Counted from the first letter of the stretch, positions 1-9,600 are shown. The stretch: DNA of 22,234 nt from Ministeria vibrans ATCC 50519 (GCA_943704425.1 CALSCP010001051.1:1-22234), one strand, 5' to 3'. The notes: generated from the letters alone by a model not told the origin. A program made the numbers and translations.

Positions 1-49
1 GGGATCGAACAGCAACGGGGAGAGAAAGGCAGCGCGGGACGATGACGAG

Positions 50-52
<3 letters not shown>

Positions 53-118
<66 letters not shown>
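53..118. repeat. (GA)33 microsatellite
   Basis: Sixty-six bases of uninterrupted GA. Read on the minus strand this is a CT tract just downstream of a consensus-like donor (GTAAGT at 132-127). It therefore probably lies inside the first intron of the putative minus-strand gene that begins at 174. No AG acceptor appears on the minus strand between this tract and base 1, so that intron continues outside the window. Confidence 0.9.
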
Positions 119-122
<4 letters not shown>

Positions 123-132
123 CTAAACTTAC

Positions 133-174
133 GCCAACTTGCGCCTCATCGAGGACGTTTTTAAAGCCACCCAT
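133..174 (-). CDS. Putative first coding exon of an unrecognised gene (partial)
   Basis: On the minus strand an ATG at 174-172 opens a 14-codon exon reading MGGFKNVLDEAQVG. It ends in phase 0 at a strong donor, GTAAGT, at 132-127. The 42 bases are GC-balanced, unlike the AT-rich flanks. It lies about 120 bases downstream of the aminotransferase stop codon on the same strand, so it would be the 5' end of a separate head-to-tail gene whose remainder is off the left edge. A pyrimidine-rich stretch ending in TTTAG sits just upstream (about 200-194), so the exon could instead start near 193 as an internal exon. There is little room for any earlier exon, because the neighbouring gene ends at 296. 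The peptide is too short to recognise a family. Confidence 0.3.
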
Positions 175-270
175 GGAGTAAATCACAATGGTCTAAACCG
201 AGAGGAGAGGGGGACAAAGGTCGAAGAAAGTGATTGAAAGTTTTGACTTTTGAAACGTCAAACGATTAAT

Positions 271-276
271 TTTATT
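271..276 (-). terminator. AATAAA polyadenylation signal of the aminotransferase gene
   Basis: On the minus strand a perfect AATAAA hexamer lies 20 bases downstream of the TAA stop at 298-296. It sits in AT-rich sequence, as expected for a very short 3' UTR. No comparable perfect hexamer was found behind the SPT2 or GCP6 genes, so this is the only canonical signal I can call. Confidence 0.6.
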
Positions 277-295
277 AGAAACTTTGAAAAGTTAT

Positions 296-445
296 TCATT
301 TCAATTGATTGCGAATGACACTGGCGAGACGCTCAAAGGCCAAATCCATCTGTGATTCGGTAGCAGTGGAAAAAGAAGCACGTACATGCGACGACTTGCG
401 GTTGTTGGCGAGAAATGCCTCACCGGGAACCAACAGCACATTACT

Positions 446-477
<32 letters not shown>

Positions 478-624
478 CGTTAGTAAAGAAATTTCTTATT
501 GTTAGTATGCTTACTTTAACTCTGCGCATTGAGTGACAAGTGGCTGAGTGTCAGAGAGAGAGGGAATCTCAATCCAGAAGAACATCCCGGCAGTGGGAAC
601 AGACCATTTTGCCAGTGCCACTCT

Positions 625-673
<49 letters not shown>

Positions 674-741
674 AGTGATAGAGAGAGAGAAACAAAGTGA
701 TAGAGAGAGAGAAACAAAGTGATAGAGAGAGTGAAACAAAG

Positions 742-789
<48 letters not shown>

Positions 790-2832
790 AGTGATAGAGA
801 GAGAGAAACAAAGTGATAGAGAGAGAAACAAAGTGATAGAGAGAAAAACAAAGTGATAGAGAGAGAGAGAGTGAAACAAAGTGATAGAGAGAGAGAAACA
901 AAGTGATAGAGAGAGAGAAACAAAGTGATAGAGAAAGAGAAACAAAGTGATAGAGAGAGAGAAACAAAGCGATAGAGAGAGAGAAACAAAGTGATAGAGA
1001 AAGAGAAACAAAGTGATAGAGAGAGAGAAACAAAGCGATAGAGAGAGAGAAACAAAGTGATAGAGAGAGATAGTTAGAGAGAGATAAAGAAAGGGAGTTA
1101 ATATTCGGATATTAGTGAAAGAGAGAAAAAGAAAAAAATCTTTAGAGAGACAAAAACGAAACATAAACAAAGTGACAGAGGAGAAAAAATGCGAAAAGAA
1201 ACATAGATGTGTGTGTGCGTGTGTGTGTGACGGTGAAGAATAAGTTTGAAAAGATGTACCCATTGTTGAGTGGGTTTTGTGCACTGAGATGTTTTTCAGC
1301 TGCGTTGCAACAGAGAGTGCGTTGGTGCTGGTAGAAGGCACAGATGTAGGCACAGTGCTGCTCAAAGCCAGAGAGTGACGACGAAGTGGTGTTGGATTCG
1401 TCGGTGTGTGTAGTGGTGGGAAGAGACCGCCATCGAGCAAAGAGAGACGATGCAATAGCCTGTGTGAGGGAGGAGGCTGGTGGAAGAAAGAGAAAGGGTC
1501 AGGAGGGTGTTGTCTTTAGGGTTAGAGGGAGGATTCCACTCGTACTGTGAAGGGTTGTGGCTTGCATGTGCAAAATAATGCTCTGCACAAACTCAGAGTG
1601 TCCTGTGATAAATCCCAATCGCAACCCGGAGGAGAGCACTTTGGACAGTGAGTCAAATCGCAAAATTCGCTCACAGTTTCTCTCAACTGACAATTCCAAC
1701 AGGGAAGGAACTTTTTCGCCATAATCTGAAACACACACACACACATAAAAAGTGAAAAGTGAGAGGCCAAAATTAAAACAATGATTCGTACTTAAGTAGA
1801 AATAAGGGTCGTCTTCAAGAACAATCAATGAGTGTTTCTGCGCGAGAGAGAGCAAACGGACTCTGCGAGAGAGAGAGAGGGTCCCGCCATTTGGGTTTGA
1901 TCCAGTCGGAACTGTGTAGAGCACACGGGGCTAATGCAATAGAATGAACTGTAAGTGCTTAATTGAGAGTGGCGAGTGAGAGTGATTGTGTGATTGAAAG
2001 TGATGGATTGAAAGTGATTGATTGGTTGAAGAATTGAGTGTGAGTGAAAATGGTTAGTTGTTTAGATTCATCTTTATCCTTTTCGTACCTTTGGCCCTCT
2101 TTTCTGTGGGTTTGAGTCCCACTCAGTCAAAATCTGATCCAAAACATCCACTTGCAATCCTAACACGGGAGAAGAACAATTCAAAAACAAAACAAATTCA
2201 TATGAACGGTGTACCATTTTCGTCTGTTGGAATGGGCTCCAATTGCGCGTTGTACGGACCGAGAAAGGCCAGCAGACCACAGTACGTTGGATCATCCACT
2301 AGCATTGTTTCTCCCGGCGAAACCAACATTTCAATTGCTCTTGTCAGTCCGTCCTAAACAGTATTAAACAATATTATACAATAATTATATTTTTATGAAT
2401 ATTTTAATTGTACTTGCGATCCGTTTGTGACGCAAATTTCCATTCCATTGTTGGGTGATACTTTGTGGTATTTCGATTGGAGTGCCCATAGTTCCTCCAC
2501 AAGAGAAGGAACACCTATTGAAATTGGCATTCATGTTGTGTACATATTTTCGCGCATTTTTTATTCGCTAAATTCCAACTGTTACCTGCTGTCGGGGAGT
2601 ACTGGAGTGCTGATGCAAGAGCGGAGGTTTCGAGAACAAGAGGGCCTTCGGTGGCGCCGGGGCAGACTGGCTTGAGGTCGACGGTAAGGCGCTGGAACGG
2701 GAACAGCGATGCGTTGGGCGACCCGCCCCCGAGATTGAGCATGCCGGGACGTGACAGGTAGGGCTGCAGGGCGCGAATGGGCGAGGGGCGACGTGACAGT
2801 GACGCGGGCGTCTGGTGCGACTGGGGGTGCAT
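296..2832 (-). CDS. AADAT: Kynurenine/2-aminoadipate aminotransferase (AADAT/KAT II-like)
   Basis: PLP-dependent fold-type I transaminase. Known orthologues transfer the amino group of 2-aminoadipate or kynurenine to 2-oxoglutarate in lysine and tryptophan catabolism. Nine minus-strand exons join in frame: 2832-2586, 2514-2414, 2353-2215, 2159-2089, 1930-1792, 1725-1546, 1476-1260, 622-515 and 443-296. This gives 449 aa against about 425 in human. Landmarks run in family order: RRPSPIRAL (near 14), ALQYSPTAG (near 75), CVTNGSQ, SPGETMLVDDPTYCG, LYTVPTGSNPNGG, EDDPYFYL, the Schiff-base lysine in DSLSKVLSSG (K261; human K263), VPTAGMFFW, and the carboxylate-binding arginine in HVRASFS (R422; human R399). 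Exon 7 holds a Ser/Thr-rich insertion of about 20 residues that explains much of the extra length. The ATG at 2832 has a good context (CACCGCCATGC) and gives an N-terminus of human length. An in-frame ATG at 2904 would add 24 residues. I saw no convincing mitochondrial presequence. Promoter side faces SPT2. Confidence 0.92.
444..514 (-). other. Last AADAT intron with two TACTAAC branch-point-like motifs and a TG repeat
   Basis: This 71-nt intron starts GTAAGC and ends TTAAG on the minus strand. It holds the branch-point-like word TACTAAC twice, at 507-501 and 485-479. A (TG)n tract (450-475) then replaces the usual pyrimidine tract before the acceptor. Splicing here restores the family motif at the junction: LVPGEAF aligns with LLMLPGNAF-type sequence in the human enzyme. 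Confidence 0.7.
623..1259 (-). repeat. 22-bp minisatellite and GA tracts filling AADAT intron 8
   Basis: This 637-nt intron runs from donor GTACAT at 1259 to acceptor GTCAG at 623, and simple repeats make up most of it. Seventeen copies of a unit built on AACAAAGTGATA plus a variable GA run start at 669, 691, 713, 735, 785, 807, 827, 847, 875, 897, 919, 941, 963, 985, 1007, 1029 and 1051. Most are spaced 22 bp. Pure GA tracts lie at 629-668 and 747-784. Two copies (963 and 1029) carry AAGCGATA, and the 66-bp block 935-1000 is repeated exactly at 1001-1066. A degenerate copy is near 1167. On the coding strand the GA is CT, so the 629-668 tract acts as the polypyrimidine tract. Confidence 0.9.
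1931..2088 (-). repeat. AADAT intron 4 with irregular GTGATTGAAA repeats
   Basis: A 158-nt intron, GTACGA to ATTAG on the minus strand. On the plus strand, about 1970-2050 is made of imperfect copies of GTGATTGAAA / GAGTGATTG. This is short cryptically simple sequence with no coding potential. Removing the intron joins NPQKRGPK to PRVLYTVPTG, matching the family. Confidence 0.7.
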
Positions 2833-3233
2833 GGCGGTGCTCGCAGTCGGCTGTGCGTCCGCTACAATGCCCACAAGCGGTGTGAGTTTTTCTCGACCGC
2901 GCATTTCGCATTGGGCTGGTGCCGAGTGCGCAGAGCAAATCTACACCGTGGTAGCATGCGCTGCTGGAGTGTGGATGGCATTGCATCGCGGGAGTGCGGT
3001 GGACGCTGCTGGCAACCCCTTCTGGTGTTCCCAAGAGGCATTTTTCACATATTGAGTGCGCACGTCACACACAACACAAAGTGCATAAAAACAAAACGGC
3101 TTCTGACGACTTGCCCTCCCTCGCGAGCCATAATTGCACCGTATTGTCAGTACAAGGCAATTGAAGACGCTTGCGATGGCGGCTGTCGACAAAGTCAAAA
3201 GAGAGGTCGGAAATTTGATTCGTCGCACTCGCA

Positions 3234-3236
<3 letters not shown>

Positions 3237-3280
<44 letters not shown>

Positions 3281-3288
3281 TCTCTCTT
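3237..3288. repeat. (TC)n microsatellite in the divergent promoter region
   Basis: About 20 perfect TC units (3237-3276) followed by an interrupted pyrimidine stretch. It lies between the AADAT and SPT2 starts. Its complement is a GA tract like those elsewhere in the window. Confidence 0.9.
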
Positions 3289-3311
3289 TCCCTTGCAATG
3301 TCGACGGCGCA

Positions 3312-3350
3312 GGGCCGGGCAAGGGCGGTGGGGTGTCTTGGGGCCGGGGG
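3312..3350 (+). other. G-run cluster, potential G-quadruplex
   Basis: Six runs of three or more G on the plus strand lie at 3312-3314, 3317-3319, 3323-3325, 3330-3333, 3340-3343 and 3346-3350. They are separated by 2, 3, 4, 6 and 2 bases. This meets the usual G3+ with loops 1-7 pattern. It sits in the divergent promoter region next to the TC tract. Whether it folds is inference. Confidence 0.6.
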
Positions 3351-3804
3351 CAGGTGCGGTGGGCGCGTGTGGGAGGAGCGGAGCGAGGGCCCATTGTGCC
3401 AGAGGGAGTGCAGTTCAAATATAGACCAGCGCAGCCAATCGCGTCGTCCCTGCGCTTCCTCACGCGCCAGAGGGGCCAAGAGGGGGGCTACACGCCACAA
3501 GCACGATGGCCCACTCGGGGTGGTGGTGCAGCGGCCATCGGATGGCGGTTCTGACGAAGATCTTACTTTGGATTGCGCGATGGAATCGCAACGGAGGCAA
3601 CGTCACTTTGCGCATGGGGGACTCTGTGCTGGCACGCGGCGGCTAGAAGGTTGGCAATGCCGCTGTGGGTGCAGCTGTAGGATAAATGCCGCAGTGAGTC
3701 AATGACAGACGACAAAAGTTGTTTGAAAATTGAATTATTGATTCAAAGTTTCAAAGTTTCAAACCAAATTTAACCAAAATATAATTTAATATTCATTTCC
3801 GATC

Positions 3805-6031
3805 ATGTCCGAGTTCAAGCCTCGGCCAGCGCACGGCCGCACCAACCTCGACGAGCAGGAGGACTTTGAGCAGCCGCCGTACCTGATATCGCTTCAAACA
3901 CTGCTGATTTACGGCTGTAAGAACCCTGTGCGCGCCACGATCGCCGTCGCACGCCTTCTCAGTCATAGATATGCCATTGCTTGTGACGTCGTCTGACTGT
4001 TGACCGGATTTCCGTCGAGATATTCGAAAGAAAAGAGAGAGAAAAAAAAAGCACACTTTTACAAGTCATCCGTCAAAAGCGGTCTTGGTGCGGCGGGGGC
4101 GGGCCAGCCGTGCACAGTCGCATGCAGCATGTGAGATCCGGCCAGCCCGCCGTGCTGCGTCTCGTCCCAGCGCCAAATCAAGCGACTTTTGCCAAACGAT
4201 ACAAAAAAAGATCGCATCTGTCGTGTTTTTTTTTTTTTTTTTTTTTTTTTGCGCTGTCTCTCTCGCTCACACGCGTTGAACCGCTCTTGTTGCAGTGTTC
4301 ACCATTATTGGACACATGAGAGACCTTCTGCCGAGCTTCGGCATCAAGAAGAAGGCGGCTGAGATCCGTTTGGAGCGTCGTGCAATGCAGTCGTTTGCAC
4401 CGCTCTTTGCCGACTTTGAGTCCTTCTTTGCTCGCAACATTTACGTGCGTCTGCGCATCTGCTTCAACAAGCCCATCTCGGGCTGTCCCGGCGGCCACGT
4501 CATGCTGATGGAGCGCTATACCCCCGACCACGGCGAGACGTTCCTTCTGACGGGCCGGTCGCGTCGGGTGCTCAATCTGGCGTCGTACAACTACCTGGGC
4601 TTTGCCGAAACCAAGGGTCTCTGCGCCGACTCGGTCAAGGAGTGCATTGAAGAGTGCGGCTATGCCACGTGCAGCCCGTCGCTGCGCCTTGGCACTCACC
4701 AGCTCCACCGTGATCTCGAGACGCTCGTGGCGCGCTTTGTGCGAAAGCCGGCGGCCGTCATTGTCGGCATGGGCTTCGCAACCAACTCCACGACCATCCC
4801 ACTGTTGGCGGGCAAGGGTGATCTGGTCATCTCGGACCAGCTCAACCATGCGTCGCTTGTGCTGGGCGTGCGTCTTTCAGGCGCCAAAGTGATGGTCTTC
4901 CAGCACAACGACATGAAGGACCTGGAGCGCATTCTGCGGCGCGCACACGCAGAGGGACAGCCACGCACTCACCGGCCCTGGCGCAAGATTATCATCATTG
5001 TTGAAGGTACTACTATATACTCCATTACTCTCTGTGGTTGGGCAAAGCATGACTAAATGAGAGAGATATAAGTGCGTCTGTGTGTGTGTGTGTGTGCGTC
5101 TGTGTGTGTGTGTGCGTCTGTGTGTGTGTGTGTGACGGAGTGATTGAATCAGATTTTGACACAATGTATAGGAATCTATTCGATGGAAGGAGGAATGACG
5201 CACTTGCGCGATGTGGTGCGACTGAAGAAAAAATACAAGGCGTATCTGTATCTGGACGAAGCACACAGTATTGGCGCACTGGGGGAGAGCGGACGGGGCA
5301 TTGCCGAACACACAGGTCAGTGTGTCAGTGTGTGTGTTCGAGTGTTCATGTGCGTGTTATGAGTGTGTGCCTCTGCATGTGTTCGTCGTGTGTGTGAATG
5401 AGTCAGTGTGTCTGTGTTAAGTGTGCGTGTCTGATACGATTGAGTAGGAGTTGATCCAATGGACATTGATATTATGATGGGCACATTCACAAAGTCGTTT
5501 GGTGCGTGTGGCGGGTACATTGCATCCACACCAGAGGTAACACGCACAGGCCTCTCATTTGACTCAGATCTGAGTGTGATTGACATTGTATACCGATGTG
5601 ACAGGTGATTGCGTACATTCGACGAAGACAACATGCGGCTGCGTATGCCGCAAGCATGAGCCTTCCGGTTACAATGCAGGTCAGTCGCACACCCACACAC
5701 ATCTCACGGAGGGAGTCAGTTGATCATATTCAGTCGCTCACTTCTCACCACCACTTGACCGTATTCGCTTACTCTTGTCTCTATCTTTTGTGCAGACCAT
5801 CACATCGATGAAGATTATTGCGGGGGAGCTGGGAGGCAATGAGGGTCGTGTGCGCATCCAACAACTTGCTGAGAACTCGCGCTTCTTCCGCCAGGGTCTC
5901 AAGAACATGGGTTTTATCGTCTATGGAAACGACAACTCGCCTGTTGTTCCAATGCTTATTTTCAATCCGGGTCTGCTGTACGCTTTTGGAAAGGTACCTA
6001 CTTGTCAATTTCAGTCTCTATTCTGTGCTCA

Positions 6032-6064
<33 letters not shown>

Positions 6065-6466
6065 GAGATGGAAACGGCGGGAATTGCAGCTGTTGTGGTT
6101 GGGTTTCCGGCGACGCCACTGATTGACAGTCGTGCGCGATTTTGTGTGAGTGCGAGTCACACGCGTGCGGACTTAGAGCACGCACTGCGCGTCATTGACT
6201 TTTTGGGTGGGTTTCTGGGGCTCAAGAACTCCAATCGACCGCCGGTGAAGAGCCCGACAATTCGGGTAGACAAGCGTGTTGGTGGAAATGCAACGAAGCA
6301 GTTGGAAGGGGGTGAAACTGCAAGTGGGAGCAGCAGCAGTGCGGAGGCCACAAAGGGAAAGAAGAAGACCAAGAAGGAGAAGGAGAAGGAGAAGGAGAAG
6401 GTAGAGGAGACAGTCGAGGAAGAGCCAGTGGCAACGAAGAGGAAGAGGAAGCCCAAGAAGTACTAG
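3805..6466 (+). CDS. SPTLC2: Serine palmitoyltransferase subunit 2 (LCB2/SPTLC2)
   Basis: PLP-bearing subunit of serine palmitoyltransferase. With LCB1 it condenses L-serine and palmitoyl-CoA to 3-ketosphinganine at the ER, the committed step of sphingolipid synthesis. Seven exons join in frame: 3805-3916, 4296-5006, 5172-5315, 5448-5536, 5605-5679, 5796-5993 and 6065-6466, giving 576 aa (human 562). A hydrophobic segment at about residues 27-44 ([11 protein letters not shown] joined to LFTIIG) matches the N-terminal membrane anchor of the family. Other landmarks are [47 protein letters not shown] (D303, H306), the PLP lysine in [13 protein letters not shown] (K338), [25 protein letters not shown] and SRARFCVSA. 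The last 60 or so residues are a non-conserved Lys/Glu-rich tail, partly encoded by AAGGAG repeats near 6369-6400, ending KPKKY. The chosen ATG gives a complete anchor; exon 1 has no earlier ATG in frame nearby. Confidence 0.97.
3917..4295 (+). other. SPT2 intron 1 with a 25-T tract
   Basis: This 379-nt intron runs from GTAAGA to TTGCAG and joins ...LLIYG to LFTIIG in the membrane anchor. It holds a homopolymer of 25 T at 4226-4250, about 45 nt before the acceptor, followed by TCTCTCTCGCTC. Apart from these pyrimidine tracts I see nothing coding in it. Confidence 0.85.
5079..5133 (+). repeat. Interrupted (TG)n repeat in SPT2 intron 2
   Basis: About 55 bases of TG units interrupted by GCGTC, inside the 165-nt intron 5007-5171. 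The intron ends GTATAG. Intron 3 (5316-5447) is also rich in TGTG words. Confidence 0.85.
6036..6062 (+). repeat. (GT)n tract running into the SPT2 intron 6 acceptor
   Basis: The 71-nt intron 5994-6064 ends with a pure GT run directly joined to the TAG acceptor at 6062-6064. There is no separate polypyrimidine tract between the repeat and the splice site. Confidence 0.85.
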
Positions 6467-6617
6467 TGCCGATACCATCAGTGTGTGCGAAAGAGAGACC
6501 ATGTGTGTGTGAATGAATTACTTTTTTTATACGGAAACTTGAGTTCCGCTATTATTATGGATTGAGCCACTTCTATTTTGATGATCTTTTCGTTTCTATA
6601 CGTTTGCTTTGTACACA
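6467..6617. other. Convergent 3' spacer between SPT2 and GCP6
   Basis: Only 151 bp separate the two stop codons, so the two 3' UTRs must be very short or must overlap. No perfect AATAAA is visible on either strand. The best AT-rich candidates are TTTTTTTATA near 6523-6532 and ATTATTATGG near 6551-6560. Confidence 0.6.
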
Positions 6618-9600
6618 TTACTGCTCTCCGTAAAACCCATTGAAATTGAGCCGAAGTAACAAATCCTCAAATTGAGCCGCTCGCACACTGTTCCTTGCCA
6701 GCTTCTTCAACACTACATACAAACAAAAGTACTCTGAGTACCAAACACTTTTTTCGCTCCCTCCCTCTCTCTCTCACACATACATACATACACGCACACG
6801 CACAAAGACCTACCTTTGAAGAGAAAGGCAACACCCGAGCGAAAGGTCTCGCGCGTGTCCATAAGACGGGCGTACTGCTCCCCGGTCCATCCCCCACCTG
6901 TCTCCTGCGTCGCGCTCACCAGCTCCAGCTGTGCGCGCAGTGCCACCACACACGAGAGTAGCACTTCCACAACGTCAAGCACTGGCCGTGCTTTGGGCGT
7001 GAGTAGTGCTCCAAACAAAATAGTGTCGAGATAGTGATGGTGCGCCCGCAACAATCCTCCCACTCCACTCGCCTGTACGAAAAAAAAACAAACAAAAACA
7101 AAAAAACGCACACATTCATAAATTATATGTATGTACAATTAAGAAAAAGCAAGCAAAAAGCCTTTTACGTACTTGTTTGAGATCCTTTTGAAAGACCGCC
7201 CATGCAACATGGAGTGTGTGGTGGAGCACATAGGCATCGAGAACAGAGACGACATGCTCCATTTCGCGACGGAGCATGTCAATAGGGCGCAGTTGGGCGG
7301 CAGAGACTGCAGCAGAGAGCGCACGGCGTTGCAAGTGACGCCGGGTGACCAAAAGAGCGTGACGGGTGGCGCGCAGATTGACAAGAAAGCGGAAGATAGT
7401 GTTGTACTTGTCAAGGATGGTCGCGCCAAAGAGAATGCTGATGGGCCAAGGAGGAGTGTAGGTGAGTTGAAGGTGGCGCGTTGACTCGGCAGGGACCAAT
7501 AGCAAAGTGGTCTTCTCGTTGGTGGTGAGGGTCAGTTGTCTGCCGTTGCTATTGCCGGTTAGAGTGTCGCGTTGCCGAGATTCAAACGTCGCGGAAGCTT
7601 CGCGGGCACGAGAGAACAGCCGCGTGAGCACCCCGCGACGACGCTCAACCGCCAAGCGATTGTTGTGGGCATGATAGCCCTGCACAGTCAGCTCCTCGAC
7701 AAGCACACGAGCATAGACACCATCGTGAAGAAGGGCGTTGTCTCGCAAAAGCGACAAATGCGACATGAGGTGGAGTTCGTCGCGAAGAAGCACAGTGCAG
7801 GCATGAGAAACGTGTTTTTGGTGCAAAACAATCATGTTGCGCACACTGCGACGAAGCATCACATCCAAAGTGGGCGCAATCGTAGACTCGGGTGGGCTAC
7901 TCACAGTAGCACTTACCAAAGGAGGTGCCTCATCAAAGACGTCTAAAGAGGGTACCTCCCAGGACAATGTCGGGTCCACAGTCGCAACGCTCTCCCCTGT
8001 ATCAACAACACCATGCTCTCCAACCAACTCTAGCCTCTCCTCCTCAGCAGGTCCATTTCCATCTTCCTCCTCCTCCTCCTTCTCCCCCTTTTCTTTCTCC
8101 TCCTCCTCCTCCTCCTCCTCCTCCTCCTCCTTCTTTTTCTTGCATTCCCTCTCTTCTTCACCTGCTCTTGCCATCTCTTTCACCTCCTCCACCGCTTCCT
8201 CTACTACTTCTTTTTCCACCTCTACCTCTATTTTCACCTCCTTTTCTTCCTCGTCCTCTAACCGATCTTCAGGCACTGCACCTTCCAGAATCCTCAACTT
8301 CTTTCGCTCCAGCGCCTCCATCCTCTGTGCATGCTCTTGCAACATTCTCTCTCGTTCCGCATCCACGCGCGCCTGCAACTCCAATGCCTGTTGACGCGAC
8401 GCAGCCTCCTCCGCGTCCAGCTGCGCCTGCTCAGCGGCTCGCACTGTGCGCCTCTCCTCAAGATGTGCCTCAATCTCGTCGCGTTGCTCTTGTTTCTCTC
8501 GCTCCTGTTCGCGCGCAACCTGCGCTCGTTCCATATCTATGCGTGCCTTGACACGCGCCTGTGACGCTTCCATCATCAGCGCAATCGACTCTGTCGTGTG
8601 CCCAGCCGCACCGCCCTCACGAGCACGCACGGCAGCTCGCGCGCGTCGCTCATAGTCAAAGCGCGTCTCACGTTGGAACTGGTTCAGGTGTGCCTCGCAG
8701 CGTGCAAGGGCGTCATGGTGGTCCAATAGCAACATCACGGGTGCATCATGGCGCCAGGCCAGTGGGTGAGTGCTGTCGTGGCGCGTCAACAAATGCACAC
8801 TGCGACCCACGTCCAACAGAAGATGCGCAACGGAGCGTAGAAACACGGGAACACTGTCGAGACTCAGCGAGAAGGCTCGCAGCCAGTAGAGATCTGACAA
8901 TGCGTGCACATGTTCCGACGCCACACGCACAATGCCACTCGAAGGATCGCCGCGAAAGACCCAGTCGGAGACGCGTTGAACGTACGGCGCAAGAGCGGCA
9001 ACAAACAGTCGATGGAGAGCGGGTGCGTCGCGCGCGTTGCAGCACTGGGTGTGCTCGTAAATGCGACTCAGTAGATCCGCGTCGCTCAGCAGGCTCTTCT
9101 CTCCAACGGCTGCCAAAAGCGCGTCAATTTGCTGCGCAAGTGGACGAACCGCAAGAGACAGGTGCAGTGGAGAGGGCCCTCTCGCAAGTTGAGCATACAT
9201 TTGCTGACGGTAGTGCAGCAGATAGGCTCGCAATGAGTGAGCCACAGCGCTGCTCACGCCCGCCTGGGGTCGGCCATGCACCGCTTGTCGAGACGCGCGC
9301 ATGCCGCTCTCCTGAAACTGCAGCGCGCGACGTTCAAGATGCGCCACAGAGGAACCGCACGAGGCAAACTCGGCGAGAAGGTGACGGTCCGACGCCGACA
9401 GAGAGACGTAGTCGCACAGCTGAAAGGCATCGCGAGACAACGACCATTCAAAACACGCACTGCCCACACCCATGAGCACGTGAACAATGGCACGCAGCAA
9501 CCCAACGCTGTCGTCTGTGTCCAACAGAGAAAAGCCGGTCACCATCGTCCAATGTTCGGCCGATGTTTCGCTCAAAAAACGATTATCTCTCGGGAGGGCG

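Larger units (their letters stand above)
2833..3804. promoter_or_regulatory. Divergent intergenic region between AADAT and SPT2
   Basis: This 972-bp spacer separates the AADAT start (minus) from the SPT2 start (plus). It must hold both promoters and 5' UTRs. Visible elements are a (TC)n tract (3237-3288), a cluster of G-runs (3312-3350), a CCAAT pentamer (3435-3439) in GC-rich sequence, and two and a half copies of TTCAAAGT (3742-3763). An AT-rich TATAATTT lies at 3780-3787, only about 20 bp before the SPT2 ATG and so too close for a normal TATA box. Long frames cross the region on both strands but are repetitive or strongly skewed in composition and resemble no family. I see no gene here; an extra non-coding 5' exon cannot be excluded. 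Confidence 0.55.

Noticed and set aside
629-1066. CRISPR-like array
   Set aside because: The repeats are contiguous with no unique spacers, lie inside a spliceosomal intron of a eukaryotic gene, and derive from a GA microsatellite.
511-1455. Three overlapping Leu/Ser/Phe-rich minus-strand frames, seeming transmembrane repeats
   Set aside because: They are translations of the intronic 22-bp array. Splicing at 1259/623 is required to keep the aminotransferase frame, and intron retention in the true frame hits a stop.
2880-3045. Possible upstream AADAT exon encoding an Arg-rich mitochondrial presequence
   Set aside because: An ATG with a basic peptide can be read on the minus strand, but the required splice sites are weak, and the ATG at 2832 already gives a human-length N-terminus.
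3065-3463. Minus-strand frame with a run of Glu-Arg and an upstream ATTGG / TATATTT pair
   Set aside because: Coding content comes from the GA repeat and skewed GC sequence. The promoter-like words are suggestive, but no splice path into AADAT could be supported.
2815-3705. Long plus-strand reading frame (296 codons) in the AADAT/SPT2 spacer
   Set aside because: It overlaps AADAT exon 1 on the other strand, contains the TC microsatellite as a Leu/Ser run, and has no recognisable domain.
4178-4849. Minus-strand frame of 223 codons opposite SPT2 exon 2
   Set aside because: It is antisense to strongly conserved SPT2 coding sequence and shows no family resemblance; the open frame results from GC-rich codons.
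5025-5397. Frames reading Cys-Val or His-Thr repeats on both strands in SPT2 introns 2 and 3
   Set aside because: Pure translation of TG/CA microsatellites; the flanking SPT2 exons splice across them in frame.
8561-9475. Plus-strand frame of 304 codons opposite GCP6
   Set aside because: Antisense shadow of the GCP6 exon; Arg-rich with no domain.
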